Positions 1 through 9,543 of a stretch of DNA of 64,000 nt are shown here, piece by piece; the first letter of the stretch is position 1, and every line of letters starts with the position of its first letter. Origin of the DNA: Betaproteobacteria bacterium (lineage in GTDB: Bacteria; Pseudomonadota; Gammaproteobacteria; Burkholderiales; SG8-39); assembly GCA_022340285.1 (NCBI GenBank), contig JAJDOG010000097.1:37324-101323 (forward strand), given 5' to 3'. The translations under genes and the position numbers were made by a program. The notes under the pieces were generated by a model. The model ran no database searches and was not told the origin of the DNA. It saw only the letters and a list, made by a program, of their open reading frames with translations.

Positions 1-708
1 CATCAGCGTCTCGACGTCGTTCTCGAACGCCAGATCCGCCACCCCGGAGCGGGTCGTGTGCGTGACGGCGCCGCCGAGCTCCTCGGCCGTGACGTCCTCG
101 TGCGTCACCGTCTTCACCACCTCCGGGCCGGTGACGAACATGTACGACGAATCCTTCACCATGAGGATGAAGTCGGTCATGGCCGGTGAGTACACCGCGC
201 CGCCGGCGCACGGGCCCATGATGAGCGAGATCTGCGGGATCACGCCGGACGCGAGCACGTTGCGCTGGAACACTTCCGCGTAGCCGCCAAGCGAGGCCAC
301 GCCCTCCTGGATCCGTGCACCGCCCGAGTCGTTCAGACCGACCACCGGCGCACCGACCCGCATCGCCTGGTCCATGATCTTGCAGATCTTCTCCGCATGA
401 GGCTCGGAGAGCGAGCCGCCGAACACGGTGAAGTCCTGGCTGAACACGAAGACGAGCCGCCCGTTGACCGTGCCATAGCCGGTCACCACGCCGTCGCCCG
501 GAATCTTCTGGTCCGCCATGCCGAAGTCTGTGCAGCGATGCTCGACGAACATGTCCCATTCCTCGAAGCTGCCCGCGTCGAGAAGCAGCTCGATCCGCTC
601 GCGCGCCGTGAGCTTTCCTTTCGCGTGCTGCGCGTCGATGCGGGCCTTGCCGCCCCCGAGCTTTGCCGCCGCGCGGTTCGCCTCGAGCTGGCGAATGATC
701 TCGTGCAT
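1..708 (-). CDS. Acyl-CoA (probably propionyl-CoA) carboxylase, carboxyltransferase beta subunit, partial
   Basis: This is the carboxyltransferase subunit of a biotin-dependent acyl-CoA carboxylase, which moves CO2 from carboxybiotin to the acyl-CoA. About 236 N-terminal residues are visible and the 3' part lies outside the window. The reading shows the family's opening [13 protein letters not shown], then [10 protein letters not shown] and [14 protein letters not shown], the acyl-CoA-binding stretch GGARIQEGV, and [12 protein letters not shown]. The ATG at 708 follows an AAGGGGGAGA ribosome site. It lies 35 bp downstream of meaB and close to methylmalonyl-CoA mutase on the same strand. Propionyl-CoA is therefore the likeliest substrate, as its product methylmalonyl-CoA feeds the mutase. 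Methylcrotonyl- or geranyl-CoA carboxylase remains possible because the specificity region is not visible. Confidence 0.9.
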   Translation of the reverse strand, partial: MHEIIRQLEANRAAAKLGGGKARIDAQHAKGKLTARERIELLLDAGSFEEWDMFVEHRCTDFGMADQKIPGDGVVTGYGTVNGRLVFVFSQDFTVFGGSLSEPHAEKICKIMDQAMRVGAPVVGLNDSGGARIQEGVASLGGYAEVFQRNVLASGVIPQISLIMGPCAGGAVYSPAMTDFILMVKDSSYMFVTGPEVVKTVTHEDVTAEELGGAVTHTTRSGVADLAFENDVETLM

Positions 709-743
709 GGTCTCCCCCTTGAATGCCGTCTCGACGATTGCGC

Positions 744-1760
744 CTAATCGCTCATGAGCCCCAGCAGCCGCTCCGCCGCCGCCACGGGCGTCACGGCTCC
801 CTCGTTCACTGCGCGGGAGACGCGGTCGAGCTCGTGCTTGACCGCGGGATTGCCATGAAAGCGCGCCCGCAATCCCGCGTCGATCAGCGACCACATCCAG
901 TCGAGCGCCTGCCGGCGGCGGCGCGCCTCGAAGTCGCCGCACGCGCGCATGGTGTCACGATAGCGCACGATCTCCCGCCAGAATTCGGCGACGCCTTCGG
1001 CGTTCAGCGCGCTCAGCGCGATGACCGGCGGCTGCCAGTTCGGTGATGCGGGACGCAGAATCGACAGCGCCATGCGGACCTGGCGGGCCGCCGATTCGGC
1101 CGCGGCGGGATCGATGTCGGCCTTGTTGATCACGATGACGTCTGCAAGCTCCACGACCCCCTTTTTCATGGCCTGAAGATCGTCACCGGCGTTCGGGAGC
1201 TGCAGCAGCGCAAAGACATCCACCATGCCCGCCACCGCCACTTCCGACTGTCCGACTCCCACCGTCTCGACGATGATGACGTCGTACCCTGCGGCCTCGC
1301 ACACGAGGATCGCTTCGCGCGTGCGCTCGGCGACTCCTCCCAGCGCGCCGGCCGCGGGCGAGGGACGGATATAGGCATTCGGTTCGCGCGCAAGGCGCTC
1401 CATACGGGTCTTGTCCCCGAGGATGGACCCGCCGGTGACAGAGCTTGTCGGATCGACTGCCAGCACGGCGAGCCGGTGGCCCCGCTCGACGAGCTGCATT
1501 CCCAGCGCTTCGATGAAAGTCGATTTCCCCACTCCGGGCGCACCCGAGATGCCCACGCGCATTGATTTGCCGGCATGCGGTGCCAACGCCTCCAGCACGG
1601 CCGTGGCGCGCGTACGGTGATCCTTGCGAGTGGATTCGAGCAGCGTGATTGCGCGGGCGATGGGCCGGGTCTCCCCGCCCAGTACGCCGCGAATGAGTGT
1701 CTCGTCGGCGCGCTCGAGCGGAACCGCGGCAAGCCGCGTGGAACGCGAGAGGCCCATCAT
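744..1760 (-). CDS. meaB: Methylmalonyl-CoA mutase-associated GTPase MeaB (ArgK family)
   Basis: This is a G3E-type P-loop GTPase that protects and reactivates adenosylcobalamin-dependent methylmalonyl-CoA mutase and gates cofactor loading. It has 338 residues, the usual family length. The Walker A motif GAPGVGKS is at about residues 73-80, the conserved ETVGVGQSE at about 165-173, and the guanine-specificity motif NKAD at about 212-215. Two ATGs lie at the start (MM); no strong ribosome site precedes either, so the start is uncertain by one codon. It follows the mutase gene by 85 bp and precedes the carboxylase by 35 bp, a classic propionate-pathway order. The chaperone role is inferred from the family and this context. 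Confidence 0.93.
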   Translation of the reverse strand: MMGLSRSTRLAAVPLERADETLIRGVLGGETRPIARAITLLESTRKDHRTRATAVLEALAPHAGKSMRVGISGAPGVGKSTFIEALGMQLVERGHRLAVLAVDPTSSVTGGSILGDKTRMERLAREPNAYIRPSPAAGALGGVAERTREAILVCEAAGYDVIIVETVGVGQSEVAVAGMVDVFALLQLPNAGDDLQAMKKGVVELADVIVINKADIDPAAAESAARQVRMALSILRPASPNWQPPVIALSALNAEGVAEFWREIVRYRDTMRACGDFEARRRRQALDWMWSLIDAGLRARFHGNPAVKHELDRVSRAVNEGAVTPVAAAERLLGLMSD

Positions 1761-1845
1761 CTAGGTGTTGAAAAGCTCCGCGTGCCCACGTGCACACACG
1801 TTACCTTGATCGAAGTCCGCGCTGGCGGCATCGTTCAAGACCCCA

Positions 1846-4011
1846 TTACACCGTGGAGGGGCGCCGCGCGGAAATCGCCGCAAGCACTTTCCGCGCGCAC
1901 TCCGGGATCGGCGTGCCCGGACCGAAGACCCCTTTCACGCCGGTGCGATGCAGGAAATCGTAGTCCTGCGCGGGAACCACGCCCCCGACAAACACACTGA
2001 TGTCGGATGCGCCCTGCTCTCGCAGCGCTTCGACGAGTGCCGGCACCAGCGTCTTGTGCCCGGCCGCGAGCGTGGAGATGCCGATCGCGTGGACGTCGTT
2101 CTCGATCGCCTGGCGGGCGGCTTCCTCCGGAGTCTGGAACAGCGGCCCGATATCCACGTCGAACCCGAGGTCGGCCAGCCCGGTCGCGACCACCTTTGCG
2201 CCACGATCGTGTCCGTCCTGGCCGAGCTTCGCCACCATCACGCGCGGGCGGCGTCCCTCGCGCTCCGCGAACGCCCGGATGTCGGCTTGCAGCGCCTTCC
2301 ATTCGGCGTCGTCCGAGAATGCGGCGCCGTACACGCCCGAGACGCTCTGAGTCTCCGCCTTGAACCGACCCCAGACGCGCTCGAGCGCGGCGGACAGCTC
2401 ACCGACTGTCGCGCGCAGACGCATCGCCTTGATGGACAGATCGAGCAGGTTGCCCTCTCCGCTCTCGGCAGCTTTGGTCAAGGCGTCCAGCGCCGCCTGC
2501 ATCGCCTTCTGATCGCGTCCGGCCCGGAGCTTCTTCAGACGCACGATCTGGGAATCGCGCACGGAGGTGTTGTCGATCTCGCGCACCTCGACAGGCGACT
2601 CCTTCTCGAGCCGGTACTTGTTGACCCCGACGATGACGTCCTCGCCGCGATCGACGCGGGCCTGCTTCTCCGCGGCGCATTGCTCGATCTTGAGCTTCGC
2701 CCAGCCCGATTCGACAGCTTTCGTCATTCCGCCCATCGCGTCGACTTCCTCGATGATGGTCCACGCCGCGTCGGCGAGCTCCTGCGTCAGACGCTCCATC
2801 ATGTAAGACCCGGCCCATGGATCGACGACGTCGCAGATGTGGGTTTCCTCCTGGATGATGAGCTGGGTGTTGCGGGCGATGCGGGCGGCGAAGTCGGACG
2901 GAAGCGCAATCGCTTCGTCGAAGGAGTTGGTGTGCAGCGACTGAGTGCCGCCGAACACCCCGGCCATCGCCTCGATCGCGGTGCGCACGATGTTGTTGTA
3001 GGGGTCCTGCTCGGTCAGCGACCAGCCGGACGTCTGGCAATGCGTGCGCAGCATCATCGATCGCGGGTTCTTCGGCGCAAAGGACTTCATGATCCGCCAC
3101 CAGAGGAGCCGCGCCGCACGGAGCTTCGCGACCTCGAGATAGAAGTTCATCCCCAGGCAGAAGAAGAAGGACAGCCGCCCGGCGAAGTCGTCGACGTTCA
3201 TGCCTCGAGACAGTGCCGTCTTCACGTATTCCTTGCCGTCGGCGAGCGTGAAAGCGAGCTCGAGCGCTTGGGTCGCACCCGCCTCCTGCAGGTGGTAGCC
3301 CGAAATCGAGATCGAATTGAACCGCGGCATCTCCTGCGCGGTGTACGCGATGATGTCGGCGATGATCCGCATCGAGGGCGCGGGCGGATAGATGTAGGTG
3401 TTGCGGACCATGAACTCCTTGAGGATGTCGTTCTGGATGGTCCCGGAGAGCTTGTTCTGCGCGACACCCTGCTCCTCGGCCGCGACGATGTACCCGGCCA
3501 GCACCGGCAGCACCGCGCCGTTCATGGTCATGGACACCGATACCTTGTCGAGCGGGATGCCGCCGAACAGGATCTTCATGTCCTCCACGGAGTCGATGGC
3601 GACGCCCGCCTTGCCGACATCGCCCGAGACGCGGGGATGATCCGAGTCATAGCCCCGGTGGGTCGCCAGGTCGAAAGCCACCGACACGCCCTGCCCGCCC
3701 CCGGCGAGCGTCTGCCGATAGAACGCATTCGACTCCTTGGCGGTGGAAAATCCGGCGTACTGGCGAATGGTCCATGGGCGACCCGCGTACATCGTGGCCT
3801 GCGGGCCACGGATGAACGGCTCGAAGCCGGGCAGCGTGTCGGTGTACGGCAGGCCGTCGAGGTCGCGCTTCGTGTAGAGCGGCTTGACGGTCAGCCCCTC
3901 GGGGGTCTTCCAGGCGAGGCGCGAGAGGTCCCCGGACGGGGCCAGCTTCGCGGCGGCCTTTCGCCAGGCGTCCAGGTCCGGGGAAGTCGGGTTCTTCGGT
4001 TGGTCGGGCAT
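1846..4011 (-). CDS. scpA: Methylmalonyl-CoA mutase, adenosylcobalamin-dependent
   Basis: This enzyme interconverts (R)-methylmalonyl-CoA and succinyl-CoA and is the exit from propionyl-CoA catabolism into the TCA cycle. It has 721 residues, matching single-chain or large-subunit mutases. An N-terminal substrate-binding TIM barrel (for example the [20 protein letters not shown] region) is followed by a C-terminal cobalamin-binding domain from about residue 587. That domain carries [10 protein letters not shown]; the His at about 601 is the lower axial cobalt ligand. The ATG at 4011 follows AGGAAGGAAATTC, a good ribosome site. It heads a minus-strand set with meaB and a carboxylase subunit. 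A divergent GntR-family regulator starts 86 bp upstream and probably controls it. Confidence 0.96.
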   Translation of the reverse strand: MPDQPKNPTSPDLDAWRKAAAKLAPSGDLSRLAWKTPEGLTVKPLYTKRDLDGLPYTDTLPGFEPFIRGPQATMYAGRPWTIRQYAGFSTAKESNAFYRQTLAGGGQGVSVAFDLATHRGYDSDHPRVSGDVGKAGVAIDSVEDMKILFGGIPLDKVSVSMTMNGAVLPVLAGYIVAAEEQGVAQNKLSGTIQNDILKEFMVRNTYIYPPAPSMRIIADIIAYTAQEMPRFNSISISGYHLQEAGATQALELAFTLADGKEYVKTALSRGMNVDDFAGRLSFFFCLGMNFYLEVAKLRAARLLWWRIMKSFAPKNPRSMMLRTHCQTSGWSLTEQDPYNNIVRTAIEAMAGVFGGTQSLHTNSFDEAIALPSDFAARIARNTQLIIQEETHICDVVDPWAGSYMMERLTQELADAAWTIIEEVDAMGGMTKAVESGWAKLKIEQCAAEKQARVDRGEDVIVGVNKYRLEKESPVEVREIDNTSVRDSQIVRLKKLRAGRDQKAMQAALDALTKAAESGEGNLLDLSIKAMRLRATVGELSAALERVWGRFKAETQSVSGVYGAAFSDDAEWKALQADIRAFAEREGRRPRVMVAKLGQDGHDRGAKVVATGLADLGFDVDIGPLFQTPEEAARQAIENDVHAIGISTLAAGHKTLVPALVEALREQGASDISVFVGGVVPAQDYDFLHRTGVKGVFGPGTPIPECARKVLAAISARRPSTV

Positions 4012-4057
4012 GAATTTCCTTCCTGGTGCCGGTCAGCGGGCGACCTGCATGCCGCCC

Positions 4058-4086
4058 TTGACATCCAACGCGACCAATAATACTGT
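4058..4086 (+). promoter_or_regulatory. Candidate promoter for the GntR-type regulator
   Basis: A perfect TTGACA hexamer occupies 4058-4063. After a 17-base spacer comes TACTGT at 4081-4086, a weak -10 (3 of 6 consensus matches). If used, transcription would begin at about 4093, only a few bases before the ATG at 4097, so the message would be almost leaderless. No ribosome-binding site precedes that ATG, which agrees with this. The assignment is by eye and the -10 is poor. Confidence 0.4.
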
Positions 4087-4102
4087 ATTCATAATTATGA
4101 AT
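4087..4102. promoter_or_regulatory. Perfect 16-bp palindrome, candidate operator
   Basis: The sequence ATTCATAATTATGAAT reads identically on both strands. It is AT-rich in very GC-rich surroundings and overlaps the start codon of the GntR-family gene, directly after the candidate -10 box. It is also 76 bp upstream of the mutase start codon. GntR-family dimers bind short palindromes, so autoregulation plus control of the divergent mutase operon is the natural reading. Binding itself is inference. Confidence 0.6.
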
Positions 4103-4819
4103 GCAAGAGGCCCGCGCACAGACCTCAAGCCGCCTCCCGGCCCGATCGCGCCATCAGCGCTCTATCAGGAGGTCGCGAAACGGCTGCGCGAGCGCATCTT
4201 CGCACACGAGTTTCCGCCGGGCGCGTGGATCGACGAGCAGGCGCTCGCCGCGGAGTTCGGGATCAGCCGCACCCCGTTGCGCGAGGCGCTCAAGGTGCTC
4301 GCCGCCGAGGGCATGGTCACGCTCAAGCCCCGGCGCGGCGCCTACGTCACGGAAGTCTCCGACCGGGACCTCGACGACATCTTCCCGGTCCTCGCCCTCC
4401 TCGAGGGGCGCTGCGCGCAGGAGGCCACCGAGCGAGCCCGGCCCGAGGACGTACGACGCCTCGAATCCATTCACGAGACGCTCGAGCGATTCGCGGAGGC
4501 GGGAAACCTCGACCGGTTCTTCGAGGCCAATCAGGACTTCCATCGCGCCCTCCTCGACCTGGCCGGCAATCGCTGGCTCGCGCAGGTGATTCAGGACCTG
4601 CGGCGGGTCTTGAGGCTGACACGTCATCACTCGCTGCTCGCGCGGGGCCGCGTCCGGGAATCGCTGACCGAACATCGCGCGATTCTCCGCGCGATACGCT
4701 CGCGCGACGCCGAGCGCGCTGGCGAGCTCATGCGCGCACACCTGGGTCAGGGCCGCGCGGCAATCGCCAAGGTCCGCGCGCAGGAGCCCGCGGAGAAGGA
4801 ATCCGCTGCGGTGAAGTGA
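4097..4819 (+). CDS. GntR family transcriptional regulator, FCD (FadR/VanR) subgroup
   Basis: This is a DNA-binding dimer with an N-terminal winged helix and a C-terminal all-helical FCD ligand domain. The 240-residue reading shows the GntR signature (ALYQEVAKRLRERIFAHEF, then GISRTPLREALKVLAAEGMV, about residues 22-75). The FCD domain follows, with metal-ligand-type positions D..H around NQDFHRALLDLAGN and a late LTEHRAILRAI. Family effectors are usually small carboxylic acids or acyl-CoAs. The start at 4097 fits where homology begins and lies inside a perfect palindrome; there is no ribosome site. It is transcribed away from the mutase operon, so it probably regulates propionyl-CoA or branched-chain catabolism (inference). 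Confidence 0.88.
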   Translation: MNARGPRTDLKPPPGPIAPSALYQEVAKRLRERIFAHEFPPGAWIDEQALAAEFGISRTPLREALKVLAAEGMVTLKPRRGAYVTEVSDRDLDDIFPVLALLEGRCAQEATERARPEDVRRLESIHETLERFAEAGNLDRFFEANQDFHRALLDLAGNRWLAQVIQDLRRVLRLTRHHSLLARGRVRESLTEHRAILRAIRSRDAERAGELMRAHLGQGRAAIAKVRAQEPAEKESAAVK

Positions 4820-4835
4820 AGCCGGCGTCGCCGGG

Positions 4836-5891
4836 CTACCGCAGACTCGCGTTCAGTTGTTCCAACGCTGCTGCGCCGGGCACGAGCTCGCGCTCGCCGA
4901 GCTGGTTCAGCGGGACGGGAACCGTGTTGAGATTCCGGTGCAGGTCCTCGGGCTGCGGATCGACGTAAAGCAGGCCCGTGACGACCTCGCCCGCCGCCTG
5001 GCGCTCCTGCATGTAGGTCATCGCGGCGATCCGGTCATGCGGATCGTAGTCGTCGGCCAGCTTGCGAAGCCGGATCACCGATCCGTCGTGCTGCACAACC
5101 TCGGAGACCGCCCCCGGCTCGTACTGCGTGGTGATCTCCGCGCGCGGGGGCATGAAGTCCAGCCGGTTCACCGCCTCGTTGTGCTCGCGGACATAGTCGA
5201 AACTCTTGGTCGACCCTTCGTGATTGTTGAACGCCACGCAGGGGCTGATGACGTCGATGAAGGCGGCGCCCTCGTGCAGGATCGCGGCCTCGAGGAGCGG
5301 CACGAGCTGCTCCTTGTCGCCCGAGAAGCTGCGTGCGACGAAGGTCGCGCCCAGCAACAGCGCCACGCCCACCATGTCCACTGACTCGTCGACGTTCATG
5401 ACACCGCGCTTCGACTTGGAACCCTTGTCGGCGGTCGCCGAGAATTGCCCCTTTGTCAGACCGTACACGCCGTTGTTCATGACGACGTACACCATGTTCA
5501 CGCCGCGGCGGATCGCGTGGGCGAACTGGCCGAACCCGATCGACGCCGAGTCGCCGTCGCCCGAGACGCCCATGTACACGAGCTCCCGATTGGCGAGATT
5601 GGCACCGGTGAGCACCGAGGGCATGCGTCCGTGGACGCTGTTGAATCCGTGCGAGTTCCCCAGGAAATAGGTGGGCGTCTTGGACGAGCAGCCGATGCCC
5701 GAAAGCTTCGCGATGCGGTGCGGCGGCAGATCGAGCTCGAAGCATGCCTGCACGATGGCGGCGCTGATCGAGTCGTGCCCGCACCCCGCGCAAAGCGTAG
5801 AGACCGTACCTTCGTAGTCGCGCCGCGTGTAGCCGAGCTTGTTCGCCGGCAGTTTCGGGTGATGCAGCCTGGGTTTCGCAAGGTAAGTCAT
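4836..5891 (-). CDS. korB: 2-oxoacid:acceptor oxidoreductase beta subunit (2-oxoglutarate type), KorB
   Basis: This is the thiamine diphosphate-binding subunit of a CoA-acylating 2-oxoacid oxidoreductase (2-oxoglutarate + CoA to succinyl-CoA + CO2, giving low-potential electrons). Of 351 residues, CAGCGHD at about 34-40 supplies two of the Fe-S cysteines. GDGD at about 111-114 through NN at about 139-140 is the thiamine diphosphate/Mg motif. The substrate family is inferred from the TPTYFLGNSHGFNSVHGR stretch common in KorB. A ribosome site (TGAGGA) precedes the ATG at 5891, and the gene follows korA by 26 bp. The Fe-S relay to the acceptor probably passes to the large FAD/Fe-S subunit encoded two genes upstream. 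Confidence 0.9.
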   Translation of the reverse strand: MTYLAKPRLHHPKLPANKLGYTRRDYEGTVSTLCAGCGHDSISAAIVQACFELDLPPHRIAKLSGIGCSSKTPTYFLGNSHGFNSVHGRMPSVLTGANLANRELVYMGVSGDGDSASIGFGQFAHAIRRGVNMVYVVMNNGVYGLTKGQFSATADKGSKSKRGVMNVDESVDMVGVALLLGATFVARSFSGDKEQLVPLLEAAILHEGAAFIDVISPCVAFNNHEGSTKSFDYVREHNEAVNRLDFMPPRAEITTQYEPGAVSEVVQHDGSVIRLRKLADDYDPHDRIAAMTYMQERQAAGEVVTGLLYVDPQPEDLHRNLNTVPVPLNQLGERELVPGAAALEQLNASLR

Positions 5892-5917
5892 GGCAGTCGT
5901 TCCTCAGGGCGCGACGT

Positions 5918-7771
5918 TCATCGCGCGACCTTCTTCTTGAGCGGAATCGGCTTCAGCACGCCGACCTTCTCGGCGATCTCGCGCGTGATGAACCGGGCCG
6001 TGATCGGCGTGCCGTCGTAGTTCAGGACTGAAATCAGTTTCGTCGGATCCACGCCGCACTCGTTCACCAGGAGCATGCGCATCTGCCCGTCGCGGTTCTG
6101 TTCGATCACGAAGACCTGCGCGTGATCGGCGATGAAGTCGTCCACGTCGTTGTCGAACGGGAAAGCGCGCAGGCGCAGCGTGTTCACGTGGATATCCTGC
6201 TCGCGTAGCCCCTCGAGCGCCTCGGCCATCGCCGGTGCGGTCGAGCCGAAGAAGATCACGCCGAACTGCGTCTGCCGCTCGGCGTCGGTGCGTACCGGAC
6301 GCGGCACGAGCGCCTTCGCGGTCTCGAACTTCTGCAGCAGGCGCTGCATGTTGTCGACGTAGATCGGGCCTTCCTCGCTGTAGCGCGCGTAGCGGTCCTT
6401 GGTGGTCCCGCGCGTGAAATAGGCGCCGCGGGTCGGATGGGTGCCCGGGTAGGTGCGATACGGGATCCCGTCGTTGTCCACGTCGAGGTAGCGCCCGAAC
6501 TCCTTGCCCGCGTCGAGCTCTTCCCGGGTCATGACCTTGCCCCGATCGAGGTGCCGGGAGTCGTCCCAGGTAAGCGGCTGAGTCACCCAGTCGTTCATGC
6601 CGATGTCGAGATCGAGCATGAGGAATACGGGAGTCTGCAGCCGGTCGGCCAGATCGAACGCCGTTGCGCTCATCTCGAAGGACTCGTGCGGATCCTGCGG
6701 AAAGAGCAACACGTGCTTGGTGTCGCCGTGCGAGGCGTAGGCGCAAGCGAGAATGTCCGCCTGCTGCGTGCGGGTCGGCATGCCGGTGGAGGGTCCGCCG
6801 CGCTGGACGTTCATCACGACGGACGGGATCTCCGCGAAGTAGGCGAGCCCGAGAAATTCCTGCATGAGCGAGATGCCCGGGCCGGATGTGCACGTGAACG
6901 CGCGCGCCCCGTTCCAGCCCGCTCCGATCACGATCCCGATGGACGCGAGCTCGTCCTCCGCCTGCACGATTGCATAGCGGGCCTTGCCGGTCTCCGGATC
7001 GGTGCGCAGCTTCTTGCAATAGCGGGCGTACGCCTCCGCCACCGATGTGGAGGGCGTGATCGGATACCACGCGCAGACCGTCGCCCCGCCGTAGATCGCG
7101 CCCAGCGCCGCCGCGCTGTTCCCGTCGATGAAGATGCGGTCACCCACCTTGCCCGAGCGCTCGAGCTTCAGGCGCATATCGACGTCGGCGAGGTTCGCCA
7201 CCGCCCAGTCGCGCCCGAGCAGAAAGGCCTTCACGTTCGGAACGATCAGCTTTTCCTTGGCCCGGAACTCCTCGCCGATGAGCTTTTCGACCTCGATGGG
7301 ATCGATGCCGAGCAGCGCCGAGAGCGCCCCGATGTACAGGATGTTCTTGAAGAGCTGTCGCTGGCGGGCGTCGGTGTATGCCTTGTTGCAGATCTCCGTG
7401 ATGGGCATGCCGATCACGGTCACGTCGTCGCGGAACTTGGACGCGGGCAGCGGCTTGCTGGAGTCGTAGAAAAGGTAACCCCCGGAATCGATCGAGGCGA
7501 CATCCTTGTCCCAGGTCTGCGGATTCATCGCGACCATGAGGTCCACGCCGCCGCGCCGTCCCAGCCAGCCCGCCTCGGAGACACGGACCTCGTACCACGT
7601 CGGCAGTCCCTGGATGTTCGACGGGAAGATGTTCCGGCACGCGACCGGGATGCCCATGCGCAGGATCGACTTGGCGAACAGGTTGTTCGCCGAAGCGGAT
7701 CCGGAGCCGTTGACGTTGGCGAACTTGACTACGAAGTCGTTGACGCTGGCTTTCGTTGTCGGCTGCGACAT
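5918..7771 (-). CDS. korA: 2-oxoacid:acceptor oxidoreductase alpha subunit with fused gamma domain, KorA
   Basis: This is a fusion of the gamma domain (about residues 10-200, with NGSGSAS at about 21-27) and the pyrimidine-binding alpha domain (from about 215, with YPITPSTSVAE). CoA is bound mainly through the gamma/alpha parts in this family. At 617 residues it is typical of gamma-alpha fused KorA. I chose the ATG at 7771 because AGGA lies 8 bases upstream and homology starts there; a longer reading to 7855 would run further into korC. The gene overlaps the 3' end of korC by 43 bp, which implies translational coupling. The C-terminal residues show no ferredoxin cluster, so electrons must leave through KorB and the third subunit. 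Confidence 0.92.
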   Translation of the reverse strand: MSQPTTKASVNDFVVKFANVNGSGSASANNLFAKSILRMGIPVACRNIFPSNIQGLPTWYEVRVSEAGWLGRRGGVDLMVAMNPQTWDKDVASIDSGGYLFYDSSKPLPASKFRDDVTVIGMPITEICNKAYTDARQRQLFKNILYIGALSALLGIDPIEVEKLIGEEFRAKEKLIVPNVKAFLLGRDWAVANLADVDMRLKLERSGKVGDRIFIDGNSAAALGAIYGGATVCAWYPITPSTSVAEAYARYCKKLRTDPETGKARYAIVQAEDELASIGIVIGAGWNGARAFTCTSGPGISLMQEFLGLAYFAEIPSVVMNVQRGGPSTGMPTRTQQADILACAYASHGDTKHVLLFPQDPHESFEMSATAFDLADRLQTPVFLMLDLDIGMNDWVTQPLTWDDSRHLDRGKVMTREELDAGKEFGRYLDVDNDGIPYRTYPGTHPTRGAYFTRGTTKDRYARYSEEGPIYVDNMQRLLQKFETAKALVPRPVRTDAERQTQFGVIFFGSTAPAMAEALEGLREQDIHVNTLRLRAFPFDNDVDDFIADHAQVFVIEQNRDGQMRMLLVNECGVDPTKLISVLNYDGTPITARFITREIAEKVGVLKPIPLKKKVAR

Positions 7772-9543
7772 GCCGGTCCTGCATGGGTCACGTTGAGGAG
7801 AAACTTCTGCATATCCCAGGCGCCTGTCGGGCAGCGCTCGGCGCACATGCCGCAATGCAGGCAGACGTCCTCGTCTTTGACCATCACCCGCTGGGTCTTG
7901 AGCGTGCTGGAGACGTAGAGGTCCTGGGTAGTGTTGGTTGCCGGCGCACGCAGGCGCTGGCGCAGATCCGGCTCTTCACCGTTCACGATGAAGTTGATGC
8001 AATCGGTCGGGCAGATGTCGACGCAGGCATCGCACTCGATGCACAGCTTCTCGGTGAACACGGTCTGTACGTCGCAATTGAAACAGCGCTGCGCCTCGAG
8101 AAACGCGCGCTTCGGGTCGAATCCGAGCTCGACCTCGACCTTGATGTCCTTCAGCGCCACCCGCTTTTCGGCGTGGTGCACCTTGTAGCGCTTCTCGATG
8201 GAGATGTCGTTGTCGTAGCTCCATTCGTGGATGCCCATCTTCTGGCTGACGAGCGTGACGCCCGGCGCGGGCCGCTCGCTCGGGTCCTCGCCATTGCAGG
8301 CCTTGTCGATCGATATCGCGGCATCGTGGCCGTGCGCCACCGCCCAGATGATGTTCTTCGGACCGAACGCCGCATCGCCGCCGAAGTACACCTTCGGGTG
8401 CGTCGATCGGAACGTGACCGGATCGAGCACGGGCAGGCCCCACTCGTCGAATTCGACGCCCGCGTCGCGCTCGATCCAGGGAAACGCGTTCTCCTGGCCG
8501 ATCGCGACGAGCACATCGTCGCATTCGAAATGCTGATCCGGCTCGCCGGTGGGCACCAGCTTGCGCCGGCCTTTCTGGTCGTATTCGGCCTTGACCTTCT
8601 CGAACCAGATGCCGGTGAGCTTGCCGTTCTGATGGCTGAAGGACTTGGGGACGAGATAGTTGAGGATCGGAATGTCCTCGGCGATCGCGTCTTCCTTCTC
8701 CCACGGCGACGCCTTCATCTCCTCGAACCCCGAGCGGACGATCACCTTCACGTCCTCACCGCCCAGCCGACGGGCCGTGCGGCAGCAGTCCATAGCGGTG
8801 TTGCCGCCGCCGAGCACGACGACGCGCTTGCCGATGCTCGAGATGTGACCGAACGAGACGCTCGACAGCCAATCGATCCCGATGTGAATGCGCTCCGCGG
8901 CGTCCTTGCGTCCGGGGACGTCGAGATCCTTGCCGCGCGGCGCGCCGCACCCCACGAACACGGCGTCGTAGCCTTCGTCGATCACCGCCTTGAGCGACTC
9001 GACGCGCTTGCCGAAGCGAGTCTCGACGCCCATGTCGAGGATGTAGCCCATCTCCTCGTCGATCACCGATTCCGGAAGGCGGAAGCGCGGGATCTGAGTG
9101 CGGATCATCCCGCCTGAAAACGGGTCCTGGTCGTACACGACGACGTGATAGCCGAGCGGCATGAGATCGCGCGCCACCGTGAGGGACGCAGGCCCCGCGC
9201 CGATACAGGCGACGCGCTTTCCGTTCTTTTCCTGCGGGATGGCCGGAAGCCGGTCGCGGATGTCCTCTTTGTGATCCGCCGCGACGCGCTTCAGCCGGCA
9301 GATCGCAACGGCCTCTTTCTCGACCCTGCCGCGCCGGCACGCCGGCTCGCACGGGCGATCGCAGGTGCGGCCCAGCACGCCGGGAAAGACGTTCGACTCC
9401 CAGTTGATCATGTACGAGTCGGTATACCGCCCCGCGGCGATGAGCCTGATGTATTCGGGCACCGGCGTGTGCGCCGGACAGGCCCACTGGCAATCGACCA
9501 CCTTGTGGAAGTAGTCGGGATTCTTGATGTCGGTCGGCTTCAC
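7729..9543 (-). CDS. korC: GltD-like FAD/NAD(P) oxidoreductase with two C-terminal 4Fe-4S clusters, KorC-type
   Basis: This 604-residue protein resembles the glutamate synthase small chain. It has an N-terminal Cys-rich Fe-S region (C18, C22, then CDRPCEPAC at about 61-69), an FAD Rossmann motif (CIGAGPAS at about 113-120) and an NAD(P) motif (VVVLGGGNTAMDC). The C-terminal ferredoxin domain carries CIECDACVDICPTDC and CLHCGMCAERCPTG, ligands for two 4Fe-4S clusters. The start is GTG at 9543, after AAGGAG. It heads the korC-korA-korB set and overlaps korA. In Azoarcus evansii a comparable third subunit makes 2-oxoglutarate oxidoreductase reduce NADP+; I infer the same role here. A generic NADH:ferredoxin oxidoreductase function is the alternative. 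Confidence 0.88.
   Translation of the reverse strand: MKPTDIKNPDYFHKVVDCQWACPAHTPVPEYIRLIAAGRYTDSYMINWESNVFPGVLGRTCDRPCEPACRRGRVEKEAVAICRLKRVAADHKEDIRDRLPAIPQEKNGKRVACIGAGPASLTVARDLMPLGYHVVVYDQDPFSGGMIRTQIPRFRLPESVIDEEMGYILDMGVETRFGKRVESLKAVIDEGYDAVFVGCGAPRGKDLDVPGRKDAAERIHIGIDWLSSVSFGHISSIGKRVVVLGGGNTAMDCCRTARRLGGEDVKVIVRSGFEEMKASPWEKEDAIAEDIPILNYLVPKSFSHQNGKLTGIWFEKVKAEYDQKGRRKLVPTGEPDQHFECDDVLVAIGQENAFPWIERDAGVEFDEWGLPVLDPVTFRSTHPKVYFGGDAAFGPKNIIWAVAHGHDAAISIDKACNGEDPSERPAPGVTLVSQKMGIHEWSYDNDISIEKRYKVHHAEKRVALKDIKVEVELGFDPKRAFLEAQRCFNCDVQTVFTEKLCIECDACVDICPTDCINFIVNGEEPDLRQRLRAPATNTTQDLYVSSTLKTQRVMVKDEDVCLHCGMCAERCPTGAWDMQKFLLNVTHAGPACRSRQRKPASTTS

Noticed and set aside
1948..4080. A 710-codon open frame on the plus strand opposite methylmalonyl-CoA mutase
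   Set aside because: It is antisense to a certain gene, is very rich in Arg, His and Asp, and shows no domain. GC-rich coding DNA makes long shadow frames of this kind.
6437..7918. Long plus-strand open frame opposite korA
   Set aside because: Antisense to korA. It has no hydrophobic or domain pattern and no ribosome site.
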